From the NCBI GenBank assembly GCA_002366645.1, contig DFBM01000026.1:1-7068 (forward strand): a stretch of DNA of 7,068 nucleotides, read 5' to 3'. The DNA is from Rhodobacterales bacterium UBA3080 (lineage in GTDB: Bacteria; Pseudomonadota; Alphaproteobacteria; Rhodobacterales; Rhodobacteraceae). The translations under genes were made by a program, and so were the position numbers. Every line of letters starts with the position of its first letter. Position 1 is the first letter of the stretch. Below are positions 1 to 5,676 of this stretch, one piece after another. The notes below the pieces were generated by a model. It made no database searches and had not been told where the DNA came from. It saw nothing but the letters and a program-made list of their open reading frames with translations.

Positions 1-245
1 GCGTTCAGGCCGGTTTCGGCCTCTAGTTCCTTGTAGAACTTCACGGAATAGTCGTGAATGTGCGAAGTTGCGTAGCCCATGTTGAACAGCGGTAGCAGGC
101 CAGCGGCGTGCCATGTCGAACCCGAGGTAAGCTCGTCGCGTTCCAGCAGAACGACGTCGTCCCAACCCGCTTTGGCGAGGTGGTAGGCGATCGAGGTTCC
201 GACGACTCCGCCGCCGACGACGCAGGCTTTTACGTGGGTTTTCAT
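1..245 (-). CDS. FAD-dependent oxidoreductase of the dimethylglycine/sarcosine dehydrogenase family (N-terminal 81 codons, cut by window edge)
   Basis: Only the N-terminus is inside the window. It starts MKTHVKACVVGGG and has a Rossmann dinucleotide-binding loop (VVGGGVVGTSIAYHLAKAG, residues 9-27), followed by ERDELTSGSTWHAAGL (residues 35-50). His46 of the STWHAAG motif matches the position that carries covalently bound FAD in mitochondrial dimethylglycine dehydrogenase (family knowledge). Relatives are about 800 residues, with an N-terminal DAO-type flavin domain and a C-terminal GcvT-like folate domain. They oxidatively demethylate dimethylglycine, sarcosine or related N-methyl compounds and pass the one-carbon unit to tetrahydrofolate. 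The ATG at 245 is supported by a strong Shine-Dalgarno GGAGGTG (256-250) at good spacing. The gene diverges from the amino-acid importer at 416. The exact substrate cannot be told from this fragment. Confidence 0.88.
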   Translation of the reverse strand, partial: MKTHVKACVVGGGVVGTSIAYHLAKAGWDDVVLLERDELTSGSTWHAAGLLPLFNMGYATSHIHDYSVKFYKELEAETGLN

Positions 246-284
246 ATGGCACCTCCGAGTGATTCACACGCAGTTAACCTTGTC

Positions 285-352
285 ACGCCCCGCACGTCTA
301 TATGGGGCCGACTTTGGTTGGGGCGAAAACGACATGGTGACTTGCGGGGCGT
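285..352. repeat. 10-bp inverted repeat in the divergent intergenic region, possible shared operator
   Basis: ACGCCCCGCA at 285-294 is the exact reverse complement of TGCGGGGCGT at 343-352, with 48 bp between. A weaker related GGGGCG core lies at 320-325. The right arm overlaps a candidate -10 box for the importer operon. The left arm lies just downstream of a TATAGA on the minus strand (302-297) that could be the -10 of the oxidoreductase gene. The arms could be paired operator half-sites for one regulator controlling both divergent genes. This is inference; no regulator gene is in the window. Confidence 0.35.
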
Positions 353-357
353 TTAAT
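329..357 (+). promoter_or_regulatory. Candidate sigma-70 promoter for the importer genes
   Basis: ACGACA (329-334, 4 of 6 matches to TTGACA) is followed after 17 bp by TTTAAT (352-357, 5 of 6 matches to TATAAT). Transcription would begin near 364 and give a leader of about 50 nt before the ATG at 416. The -35 box is poor, so this is a suggestion only. Confidence 0.3.
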
Positions 358-415
358 CTTTATGCAAACATTCGCGCGACTCAAGAAGACTTCAAACAAT
401 GGGATCGGAGACATT

Positions 416-1195
416 ATGTTTAAGAAATTGGCACTAGGCGCGATGGCGTCTGTTATTGCAGGCGCGGCTTTTGCAGCGGACCTCGGGGGTAAGGAAATCG
501 TCGTTGTGACGGAAAACGCTTATCCACCACTACAGTTTATGGACCCGAAGACGGGCGACGCGATCGGCTGGGAATATGACGCCATTGCGGAAATCGGCAA
601 GCGCATTAACGCGACGATTGTTATTCAAAACACAAGCTGGGATGCGATGATTCCGGCGGTTTCCGAAGGGCAGTACGATGTCGGTATGACAGGGATTACA
701 ATCCGCGACGACCGTAAAGAAAAGGTGGATTTCTCGGATGCGTATATGCGTTCGGAAATGTTCATGCTGGTGCGTGCGGATGAGGCGAATTTCACCGACG
801 GACCTAGCTTTGCAGCTTATGAAGACGGGCTGGTTGGCGCGCAGGCGGGGACGACTCCGTTCTACGTAGCGGTTTACAATATGCTGGACGCTGACGAGGC
901 GAACCCGCGGATCAAATTGTTCGAAACCTTCGGTGCGTCAGTTCAGGCGCTACGGGCCGGTGATGTTGACGTTGTGTTGACGGATGGCACCGCCGGTAAT
1001 GGCTACGTTAAGGCCAACCCTGACACGTTCAAAATCGTTGGCGACCCGATGGGAACCGAGGATTTCGGGTTTATCTTTCCAAAAGGCTCCGATCTGGTTG
1101 GCCCGATCAACGAGGCGATTGCGTCGATGAAAGCGGATGGCACAATCGAGGCGCTGAATACCAAGTGGTTCCTAGAATACGAGATGGGCCAGTAA
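416..1195 (+). CDS. Periplasmic amino-acid-binding protein of an ABC importer (solute-binding family 3)
   Basis: A precursor of 259 residues, the normal family length, that captures a polar amino acid in the periplasm and delivers it to the membrane permease. Residues 1-20 form a signal peptide (MFKK, a hydrophobic stretch, then AFA before A21). The mature part has the two-lobe family-3 fold signature: ENAYPPLQF near 33-41 (Tyr36 at the ligand aromatic position), GWEYDAIAEIGKR (51-63), and TGITIRDDRKEKVDFSDAY (92-110), in which Arg100 aligns with HisJ Arg77 that binds the ligand carboxylate. It also has GAQAGTT (141-147) and VVLTDG (186-191) with Asp190 at the position that binds the alpha-amino group. 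I chose the ATG at 416 because TCGGAG (405-410) lies 5 nt upstream and the signal peptide begins there. An in-frame ATG at 362 would put 18 polar residues before the signal peptide. The substrate is unknown. The neighbouring permease is its likely partner. Confidence 0.93.
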   Translation: MFKKLALGAMASVIAGAAFAADLGGKEIVVVTENAYPPLQFMDPKTGDAIGWEYDAIAEIGKRINATIVIQNTSWDAMIPAVSEGQYDVGMTGITIRDDRKEKVDFSDAYMRSEMFMLVRADEANFTDGPSFAAYEDGLVGAQAGTTPFYVAVYNMLDADEANPRIKLFETFGASVQALRAGDVDVVLTDGTAGNGYVKANPDTFKIVGDPMGTEDFGFIFPKGSDLVGPINEAIASMKADGTIEALNTKWFLEYEMGQ

Positions 1196-1211
1196 GCCTT
1201 AGAAACGAAAG

Positions 1212-1239
1212 AAAAGCCCGGCCATTGCGTCGGGCTTTT
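1212..1239 (+). terminator. Hairpin with T-tract between binding-protein and permease genes
   Basis: AAAAGCCCG (1212-1220) pairs perfectly with CGGGCTTTT (1231-1239). Two further inner pairs (G-U and C-G) leave a loop of about 6 nt, and the 3' arm ends in TTTT followed by GTCTATTT. It looks like an intrinsic terminator or attenuator placed 17 bp after the binding-protein stop codon. Hairpins here commonly keep binding protein in excess over permease, either by partial termination or by protecting the upstream mRNA from 3' decay. Confidence 0.8.
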
Positions 1240-1247
1240 GTCTATTT

Positions 1248-2051
1248 ATGAACAACGCTCCACATAAAGACGAATTCCCCTATTGGCTGGTGCTGGCGAT
1301 CGGCATCGGGCTTTACTTTGCGTATCGGGTGGTTTCGGACGACCTTTATGTGCAGGTGTTCAATATTGTTTCCAGAGGGATTTCAATCACGCTGTTTGTA
1401 ACGTTTGTTGCGTTCTTTTTAGCGTCAGCTTTAGGGTTGTTGCTGGCGATGGCGGCCTTGTCGCGGTACGTGGTTCTTAGGCAGGTCGCGCGGTTTTATA
1501 TCGAAATAGTGCGTGGCATTCCGATGCTGGTGCTGCTGCTCTATATCGCCTTTGTCGGTGCGCCGCAGTTGGTTGCATTGATCAACTGGATTGGCGAACC
1601 TTTGGGTTTTGATCCGATGAGGACGCGGGATTTGTCGCTGTTGTGGCGGGCGGTTATTGCGTTGATGGTCGGGTATTCCGCCTTTATCGCGGAGGTGTTT
1701 CGCGCAGGTCTGCAATCGGTTGATATTGGGCAGATCGAGGCGGCGAAGGCGCTGGGGATGCGGCCGTGGCACCGGTTCAGATTCATCGTTTTTCCGCAGG
1801 CGTTAAGGACGATCATGCCGCCGTTGGGCAATGATTTTGTAGCGATGATCAAGGATAGCTCGCTGGTGTCGGTGTTGGGGGTCGCGGATGTTACGCAGCT
1901 CGGCAAGATATATGCGGCGGGATCATTCCGGTTTTTCGAGACGTATAATATCGTCGCGCTGATTTACTTGTTTATGACGATCTCGATCTCGCTCGCCTTG
2001 CGACGGTTCGAGCGGCATTTGGAGCGGAAATCAGGGGACTTGGCAGAATAA
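1248..2051 (+). CDS. Amino-acid ABC transporter permease (HisM/GlnP family)
   Basis: An inner-membrane permease of 267 residues that forms the translocation path of a polar-amino-acid importer. Hydrophobic segments are visible near residues 11-28, 45-71, 90-112, 132-152, 202-215 and 232-252. Family motifs are present: VRGIPMLVLLLYI (88-100), AFIAEVFRAGLQSVDIGQIE (145-164), the EAA loop EAAKALGM (164-171) ending in FPQALR (182-187) that docks onto the ATPase, and PLGNDFVAMIKDSSLVSVLG (192-211). The ATG at 1248 is the only usual start in this frame between the stop at 1200 and the first membrane segment, apart from a GTG at 1290 that falls inside that segment. No Shine-Dalgarno sequence precedes the ATG; the upstream bases are the terminator-like hairpin and its T-rich tail. 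The binding-protein gene lies 52 bp upstream. No ATP-binding-cassette gene follows, so the ATPase must be encoded elsewhere. The substrate is not determinable. Confidence 0.93.
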   Translation: MNNAPHKDEFPYWLVLAIGIGLYFAYRVVSDDLYVQVFNIVSRGISITLFVTFVAFFLASALGLLLAMAALSRYVVLRQVARFYIEIVRGIPMLVLLLYIAFVGAPQLVALINWIGEPLGFDPMRTRDLSLLWRAVIALMVGYSAFIAEVFRAGLQSVDIGQIEAAKALGMRPWHRFRFIVFPQALRTIMPPLGNDFVAMIKDSSLVSVLGVADVTQLGKIYAAGSFRFFETYNIVALIYLFMTISISLALRRFERHLERKSGDLAE

Positions 2052-2076
2052 AACCGGCGCCAGATAGCGCTGGTTT
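2051..2076. terminator. Bidirectional terminator between permease and EF-hand genes
   Basis: AAACCGGCGC (2051-2060) pairs with GCGCTGGTTT (2067-2076) over 10 bp with one G-U pair and a 6-nt loop (CAGATA). On the plus strand the stem is followed by GTTGTTTTGAT. On the minus strand the 3' arm runs into TTTTATT. The genes converge here, so it probably ends both transcripts. Its first base is the last base of the permease stop codon, and it lies 12 bp beyond the EF-hand stop codon. Confidence 0.78.
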
Positions 2077-2088
2077 GTTGTTTTGATA

Positions 2089-2529
2089 TTAGCGGTTTGG
2101 ACCGAAGTCGTTGGCCATAACAACGCCATCGCCGTTGCGATCAACAAGAGCCAACCAAGCAGCGGACTGACCAAGGAATTCTTCGAGGGAAACAGAACCG
2201 TCGCCGTCAACGTCGTTGAATTCCAGCGTCATGCCAACAGCTGCTTTACGGTCACCGCCGTGGCCACCTTTTGGCTGGTCGGAGTGGCTGGTTTCGCGAG
2301 CGTTGTCGAAGAAGGCATATTCTTCGGCGTCGAGAACACCGTTATCGTCCGCATCAAAGGATACAAAAATGTCGGACCGGCGGGAGCTGACGTCTTCGGA
2401 CGTTACCTGACCGTCTGTGTTCATGTCCCATTCGTCTAGAAACCCTGCGCCCGGAGTGCCGGTACCTGCCGCGAAAGCGGATGTGGCGAGAAGTGCGGAT
2501 ACTGCGGTTGCTGCGATTAGCGTTTTCAT
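2089..2529 (-). CDS. Small exported four-EF-hand calcium-binding protein
   Basis: A predicted 146-residue protein with a Sec signal peptide (residues 1-20, ending SAFA before A21), so it probably acts in the periplasm or outside the cell. Four EF-hand loops are visible: 35-46 (DMNTDGQVTSED), 59-70 (DADDNGVLDAEE), 106-117 (DVDGDGSVSLEE) and 130-141 (DRNGDGVVMAND). Loops 2 and 3 have canonical ligands with Glu at position 12. Loops 1 and 4 have Asp there, and loop 4 has Met at position 9, so those two may bind Ca2+ more weakly. The two pairs are separated by a polar Gly/His-rich linker (about 80-95, SHSDQPKGGHGGDRK). The ATG at 2529 is supported by AAAGGAA (2542-2536) at 6-nt spacing. All eight Glu codons are GAA, unlike the GAG-rich neighbours. 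It is a single-gene unit ending at the shared terminator. The partner and precise role are unknown; buffering, sensing or structural use of calcium are all possible. Confidence 0.9.
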   Translation of the reverse strand: MKTLIAATAVSALLATSAFAAGTGTPGAGFLDEWDMNTDGQVTSEDVSSRRSDIFVSFDADDNGVLDAEEYAFFDNARETSHSDQPKGGHGGDRKAAVGMTLEFNDVDGDGSVSLEEFLGQSAAWLALVDRNGDGVVMANDFGPNR

Positions 2530-2682
2530 TATGTGTTCCTTTGAGTTGTTAGTTATTATTCACTTAGACACATGGTAATACGTGCAAGTAATGCAATTCC
2601 GTCGAAAAAAGTTTTGCCGCTTGTAAGAAAGTTTTGAAATCTCCACATTGATTGGGAAATCTTGAAAAATTATGGATGAAAC
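2530..2682. other. AT-rich divergent intergenic region between the EF-hand gene and dcp
   Basis: This 153-bp region must hold both divergent promoters, but I find no convincing -35/-10 pair for either gene. Visible features are a direct repeat AAAGTTTTG at 2608-2616 and 2628-2636 (20 bp apart, about two helical turns), short A-tracts at 2605-2610 and 2665-2669, and a four-codon reading frame (ATG at 2672, stop at 2684-2686) whose TGA overlaps the dcp start codon. Confidence 0.5.
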
Positions 2683-4704
2683 ATGACCCAGAACCCGCTT
2701 CTTCAGCAGTGGAACACTCCATTCGAAATCCCGCCGTTTGATCAGATCGAAAACACACATTTCGCCCCGGCCTTTGACGAAGCATTCGTTCGGGCACGAG
2801 CGGCTATCGACGTGATTGCCGGTAACCCCGCACCGGCCACTTTCGAAAATACGATCGAGGCGATGGAGCAAGCCGAGGAGCTGTTGGAGCGTGTCGCCGG
2901 CGTATTCTTTAACCTTGCGGGTGCGGATACGAATGACGAGCTGGAAGCGTTGCAACGTGATCTGTCACCCAAATTTGCCGCGTTTTCGGCCGAAACGCTG
3001 ATGAACGGGTCGCTATATGCGCGGGTGAAGGCCCTGTTTGATGTTAAGGAAGATTTGGGCCTGACGGCCGAGCAAAAGCGGGTTTTGGAGTTGTATCACC
3101 GTATGTTTGTGCGCGCAGGGGCGGCATTGGCACCGGATGCAGGTGAACGTCTGAAAGAAATTATGCAGCGCTTGGCAACACTGGGCACCGCGTTTTCGCA
3201 AAATGTGTTGGCGGACGAGAAGTCGTGGGAAATGACGCTAGAGGCGGACGATCTTGCAGGTTTGCCGGACAGCCTGATCGCGGCGGCGGCGCAAGCGGCG
3301 AAGGAGCGGGGCAAGGACGGGTATGTGATTACCCTGTCGCGTTCGTTAATTGTGCCCTTTTTGCAGTTTTCCACCCGCCGCGATTTGCGCGAAGTGGCGT
3401 TCAAGGCCTGGGTTGCGCGCGGCGAAAATGGCGGGCAGTCGGACAATCTGGAAGCTGTGGCCGAGACGCTTAAGTTGCGGCGGGAGCGGGCGGCGTTATT
3501 GGGGTATGACAGTTTTGCGGCGTTCAAGCTGGAAAACGAAATGGCAAAAACGCCCGAAGCAGTGCGCGAATTGTTGATGGCGGTTTGGGAGCCGGCGAAA
3601 GAGGCGGCTGACCGGGATGCACAAAAACTGACCGAGCTTTTGCGTGAAGACGGTGTGAACGACGATCTGGCGCCTTGGGACTGGCGGCACTATGCGGCGA
3701 TTTTGCAAAAGGCCGAGCATGACTTGGACGAGGCAGAACTGAAACCGTATTTGCAACTCGATAACATGATTGAGGCGTCGTTCGATGTGGCGGGCAAGCT
3801 GTTCGGTCTGTCCTTCAAGGAACTTGACGCACCACTTTATCATCCTGATGCGCGCGCGTGGGAGGTGCTTAAGGAGGGCCGGCATGTTGGTGTATTCATC
3901 GGCGACTATTTTGCACGCACTTCGAAACGGTCAGGGGCGTGGTGTTCGAGTTTTCGCTCGCAATCCAAATTGGGAGGCGATGTGCGGCCGGTTATCGTCA
4001 ATGTTTGCAACTTTGCCAAGGCACCCGAGGGTGAAGTCGCACTGCTGACGTTTGACGATGCGCGGACGCTGTTCCATGAATTCGGCCATGCGCTGCATGC
4101 GTTGATGTCGGATGTGACGTATAACTTTATCTCGGGGACGTCGGTTTCGAGGGATTTTGTCGAATTACCGAGCCAGCTTTACGAACACTGGCTGAGCGAG
4201 CCGGAAGTTCTGTCCAAACATGCGCGTCATGCCGACACAGGCGAGGCGATGCCACAGGATTTGCTGGAACGCTTGTTGGCGGCGGAAAATTTCGATCAGG
4301 GGTTCTCGACGGTGGAATATACCGCTTCGGCGTTGGTTGATCTGGACTTCCATGCGGGCGAGGCACCTGTTGATCCGATGGTGGCGCAGGCTGAAACGCT
4401 GGAACGTCTCGGGATGCCGGCGGCGATTACAATGCGCCACGCTACACCGCATTTTCAGCATGTGTTTTCGGGTGACGGTTATTCAAGCGGTTACTATTCT
4501 TACATGTGGTCCGAAGTGATGGATGCAGATGCGTTCACAGCGTTCAAGGAAGCAGGCGACATTTTCGACCCTGATACGGCGGCTAAACTGGCGGAGCATA
4601 TTTATACGGCGGGCGGGTCGAAGGACGCGGCCGAGCTTTATACAGCGTTCCGTGGCTCTTTACCGAAGGTCGAGGCGTTATTGAAAGGGCGGGGGTTGGC
4701 GTAA
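2683..4704 (+). CDS. dcp: M3 family zinc metallopeptidase, Dcp-like peptidyl-dipeptidase/oligopeptidase
   Basis: A 673-residue cytoplasmic peptidase with no signal peptide, close to the length of E. coli Dcp and alignable with it throughout. It degrades short peptides left by protein turnover. Dcp removes C-terminal dipeptides; the related oligopeptidase A cuts internally. The zinc site is LFHEFGHALH, with His465 and His469 as ligands and Glu466 as the general base. The third ligand Glu494 lies in SRDFVELPSQ, 25 residues after the second His as is usual for M3. The C-terminal substrate-binding motif HVFSGDGYSSGYYSYMW (593-609) supplies the conserved His and Tyr residues. Other family blocks are AKTPEAVRELL, PWDWRHYA, PVIVNVCNF and SGTSVSRDFVE. 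The ATG at 2683 gives the typical start NPLLQQWNTPFEIPPFDQI; only a weak GGA precedes it. It appears to be monocistronic and convergent with the cation-efflux gene. Dcp is favoured over PrlC on overall resemblance, not on tested specificity. Confidence 0.95.
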   Translation: MTQNPLLQQWNTPFEIPPFDQIENTHFAPAFDEAFVRARAAIDVIAGNPAPATFENTIEAMEQAEELLERVAGVFFNLAGADTNDELEALQRDLSPKFAAFSAETLMNGSLYARVKALFDVKEDLGLTAEQKRVLELYHRMFVRAGAALAPDAGERLKEIMQRLATLGTAFSQNVLADEKSWEMTLEADDLAGLPDSLIAAAAQAAKERGKDGYVITLSRSLIVPFLQFSTRRDLREVAFKAWVARGENGGQSDNLEAVAETLKLRRERAALLGYDSFAAFKLENEMAKTPEAVRELLMAVWEPAKEAADRDAQKLTELLREDGVNDDLAPWDWRHYAAILQKAEHDLDEAELKPYLQLDNMIEASFDVAGKLFGLSFKELDAPLYHPDARAWEVLKEGRHVGVFIGDYFARTSKRSGAWCSSFRSQSKLGGDVRPVIVNVCNFAKAPEGEVALLTFDDARTLFHEFGHALHALMSDVTYNFISGTSVSRDFVELPSQLYEHWLSEPEVLSKHARHADTGEAMPQDLLERLLAAENFDQGFSTVEYTASALVDLDFHAGEAPVDPMVAQAETLERLGMPAAITMRHATPHFQHVFSGDGYSSGYYSYMWSEVMDADAFTAFKEAGDIFDPDTAAKLAEHIYTAGGSKDAAELYTAFRGSLPKVEALLKGRGLA

Positions 4705-4740
4705 ACCCCCTCCTGACCTCCCCCCTTTAAATGGGGGAGG
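4691..4740. repeat. Two tandem GC-rich hairpins after dcp, possible dispersed palindromic repeat
   Basis: GGGGGTT (4691-4697) pairs with AACCCCC (4704-4710) across the dcp stop codon. CCTCCCCC (4717-4724) then pairs with GGGGGAGG (4733-4740) around an A/T-rich loop. Neither stem is followed by a T-tract on either strand, so this is not a textbook intrinsic terminator. The C-run/G-run composition resembles REP-like intergenic palindromes that occur many times in alphaproteobacterial genomes. There is no second copy in this window, so the repeat interpretation is inference. It may still end or stabilise the two convergent transcripts. Confidence 0.5.
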
Positions 4741-4770
4741 GACGCTGGGCATGCGCATCGTTTATTGCGT

Positions 4771-5676
4771 TTACGTGGTGCGGTTTGGCGAAAGCGGGTC
4801 GCCCGTCGGGTCCTTGTGGATGATGACGTCGGCATTTGGAATGATCCGCAGTATCTCGCGCTTTAGGCCAGCACTTATGGCATGGGCTTCGTGAAGACTT
4901 TGGCTGCCTTCCAGTTCTATGTGGACTTGAACGAATATCAGGTTGCCAGCGGTGCGGGTTTTTAGGTCGTGATAACCCAAGACGCCGGGCCAGTTTTTAA
5001 CTGCGGTTTCTACTTTGGCGATGCTTTCGGGGTCCGCATGCCGATCCATCAAGGCGTTAAAAGCACCGCTTCCAATGCGCCAAGCCCCGAACAGCAAAAA
5101 CAATGCAGCGGCGAGTGCGATGATCGAATCGATCGAGGTCAGGCCGAACGCCTGCGAGGCAAACAATGCGGCGATAGCGCCGAAATTTGGCAGAAGGTCG
5201 GACAAATAGTGCAGGCTGTCGGCGGCGACGACTTTGCTGCCGGTGCGGCGGGCGACGCGACGTTGCCACAAGACCAGCGCGCCTGTGATTATCACCGATG
5301 CAATCATGGCGACAATTCCGCGGCCTTCGGCGTTCAGGGCGGGTGGGGCCTCCGACAAAAGGCGTTCGATCGCAGACCAGCCGATAACCACCACCGAAAC
5401 GATAAGCAACAAGGCTTGCGCCAGCGCGGCGAGGTCTTCAGCGGAAGAATGGCCAAAGTCGTGGTCGTCATCTGCGGGGCGGGCGGCGTACACGATTGCC
5501 AGCACGCCTGTCAGAGATACGATCAGGTCGAGCGCGGAATCGGTAAGGCTGGCGGCGATCGACAGTGCGCCGGTCTCTCCGAGCGCCCAGAGTTTAAGTG
5601 CCACCAGCAGTGTGGCCACCAGAACCGAAGCACCGCCAGCGGACAGGTTCAGTTTGAGGTTGCGTTTATCGTTCAA
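4771..5676 (-). CDS. Cation diffusion facilitator, FieF/YiiP-type divalent metal efflux protein
   Basis: An inner-membrane antiporter that exports Zn2+, Fe2+ or similar ions in exchange for protons. With the TTG start at 5676 it has 301 residues: six hydrophobic segments (about 13-32, 38-64, 82-103, 120-138, 148-172, 180-200) and a cytoplasmic C-terminal domain. Metal site A is Asp46/Asp50 (SLTDSALDLIVS) plus His156/Asp160 (HYLSD), the DD-HD set of YiiP. The second-site motif PADDDHDFGH supplies Asp69, His72 and His76. The C-terminal domain carries YHDLKTRTAG, a VHIELE strand and VIIHKDP, matching the zinc-binding dimer domain of YiiP. I prefer TTG because LNDKRNLKLNLSAG then fits the usual N-terminus and the start overlaps the upstream stop as TTGA, with GGGG (5688-5685) 8 nt before it. 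An ATG at 5730 (319 residues, 58-bp overlap) and a GTG at 5682 are alternatives. It is co-transcribed with the glycosyltransferase-like gene. Confidence 0.9.
   Translation of the reverse strand: MNDKRNLKLNLSAGGASVLVATLLVALKLWALGETGALSIAASLTDSALDLIVSLTGVLAIVYAARPADDDHDFGHSSAEDLAALAQALLLIVSVVVIGWSAIERLLSEAPPALNAEGRGIVAMIASVIITGALVLWQRRVARRTGSKVVAADSLHYLSDLLPNFGAIAALFASQAFGLTSIDSIIALAAALFLLFGAWRIGSGAFNALMDRHADPESIAKVETAVKNWPGVLGYHDLKTRTAGNLIFVQVHIELEGSQSLHEAHAISAGLKREILRIIPNADVIIHKDPTGDPLSPNRTT

Noticed and set aside
108..356. Plus-strand frame of 82 codons across the divergent region
   Set aside because: It is antisense to the oxidoreductase start and runs through the promoter region. It has no SD or domain.
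362..415. Start of the binding-protein gene at the in-frame ATG at 362
   Set aside because: It would place 18 polar residues before a complete signal peptide. The ATG at 416 has a well-spaced SD.
246..415. Riboswitch or small RNA in the first divergent region
   Set aside because: The 48-bp-spaced arms could fold together in RNA, but I see no known aptamer core or U-tract, and operator half-sites explain the arms more simply.
2083..2439. Plus-strand frame of 118 codons opposite the EF-hand gene
   Set aside because: It is a mirror frame of a gene with four clear EF-hand loops, and it starts inside the terminator region.
3096..3527. Minus-strand frame of 143 codons inside dcp
   Set aside because: It is antisense to conserved Dcp sequence. 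Its Ser/Arg-rich translation has no recognisable family.
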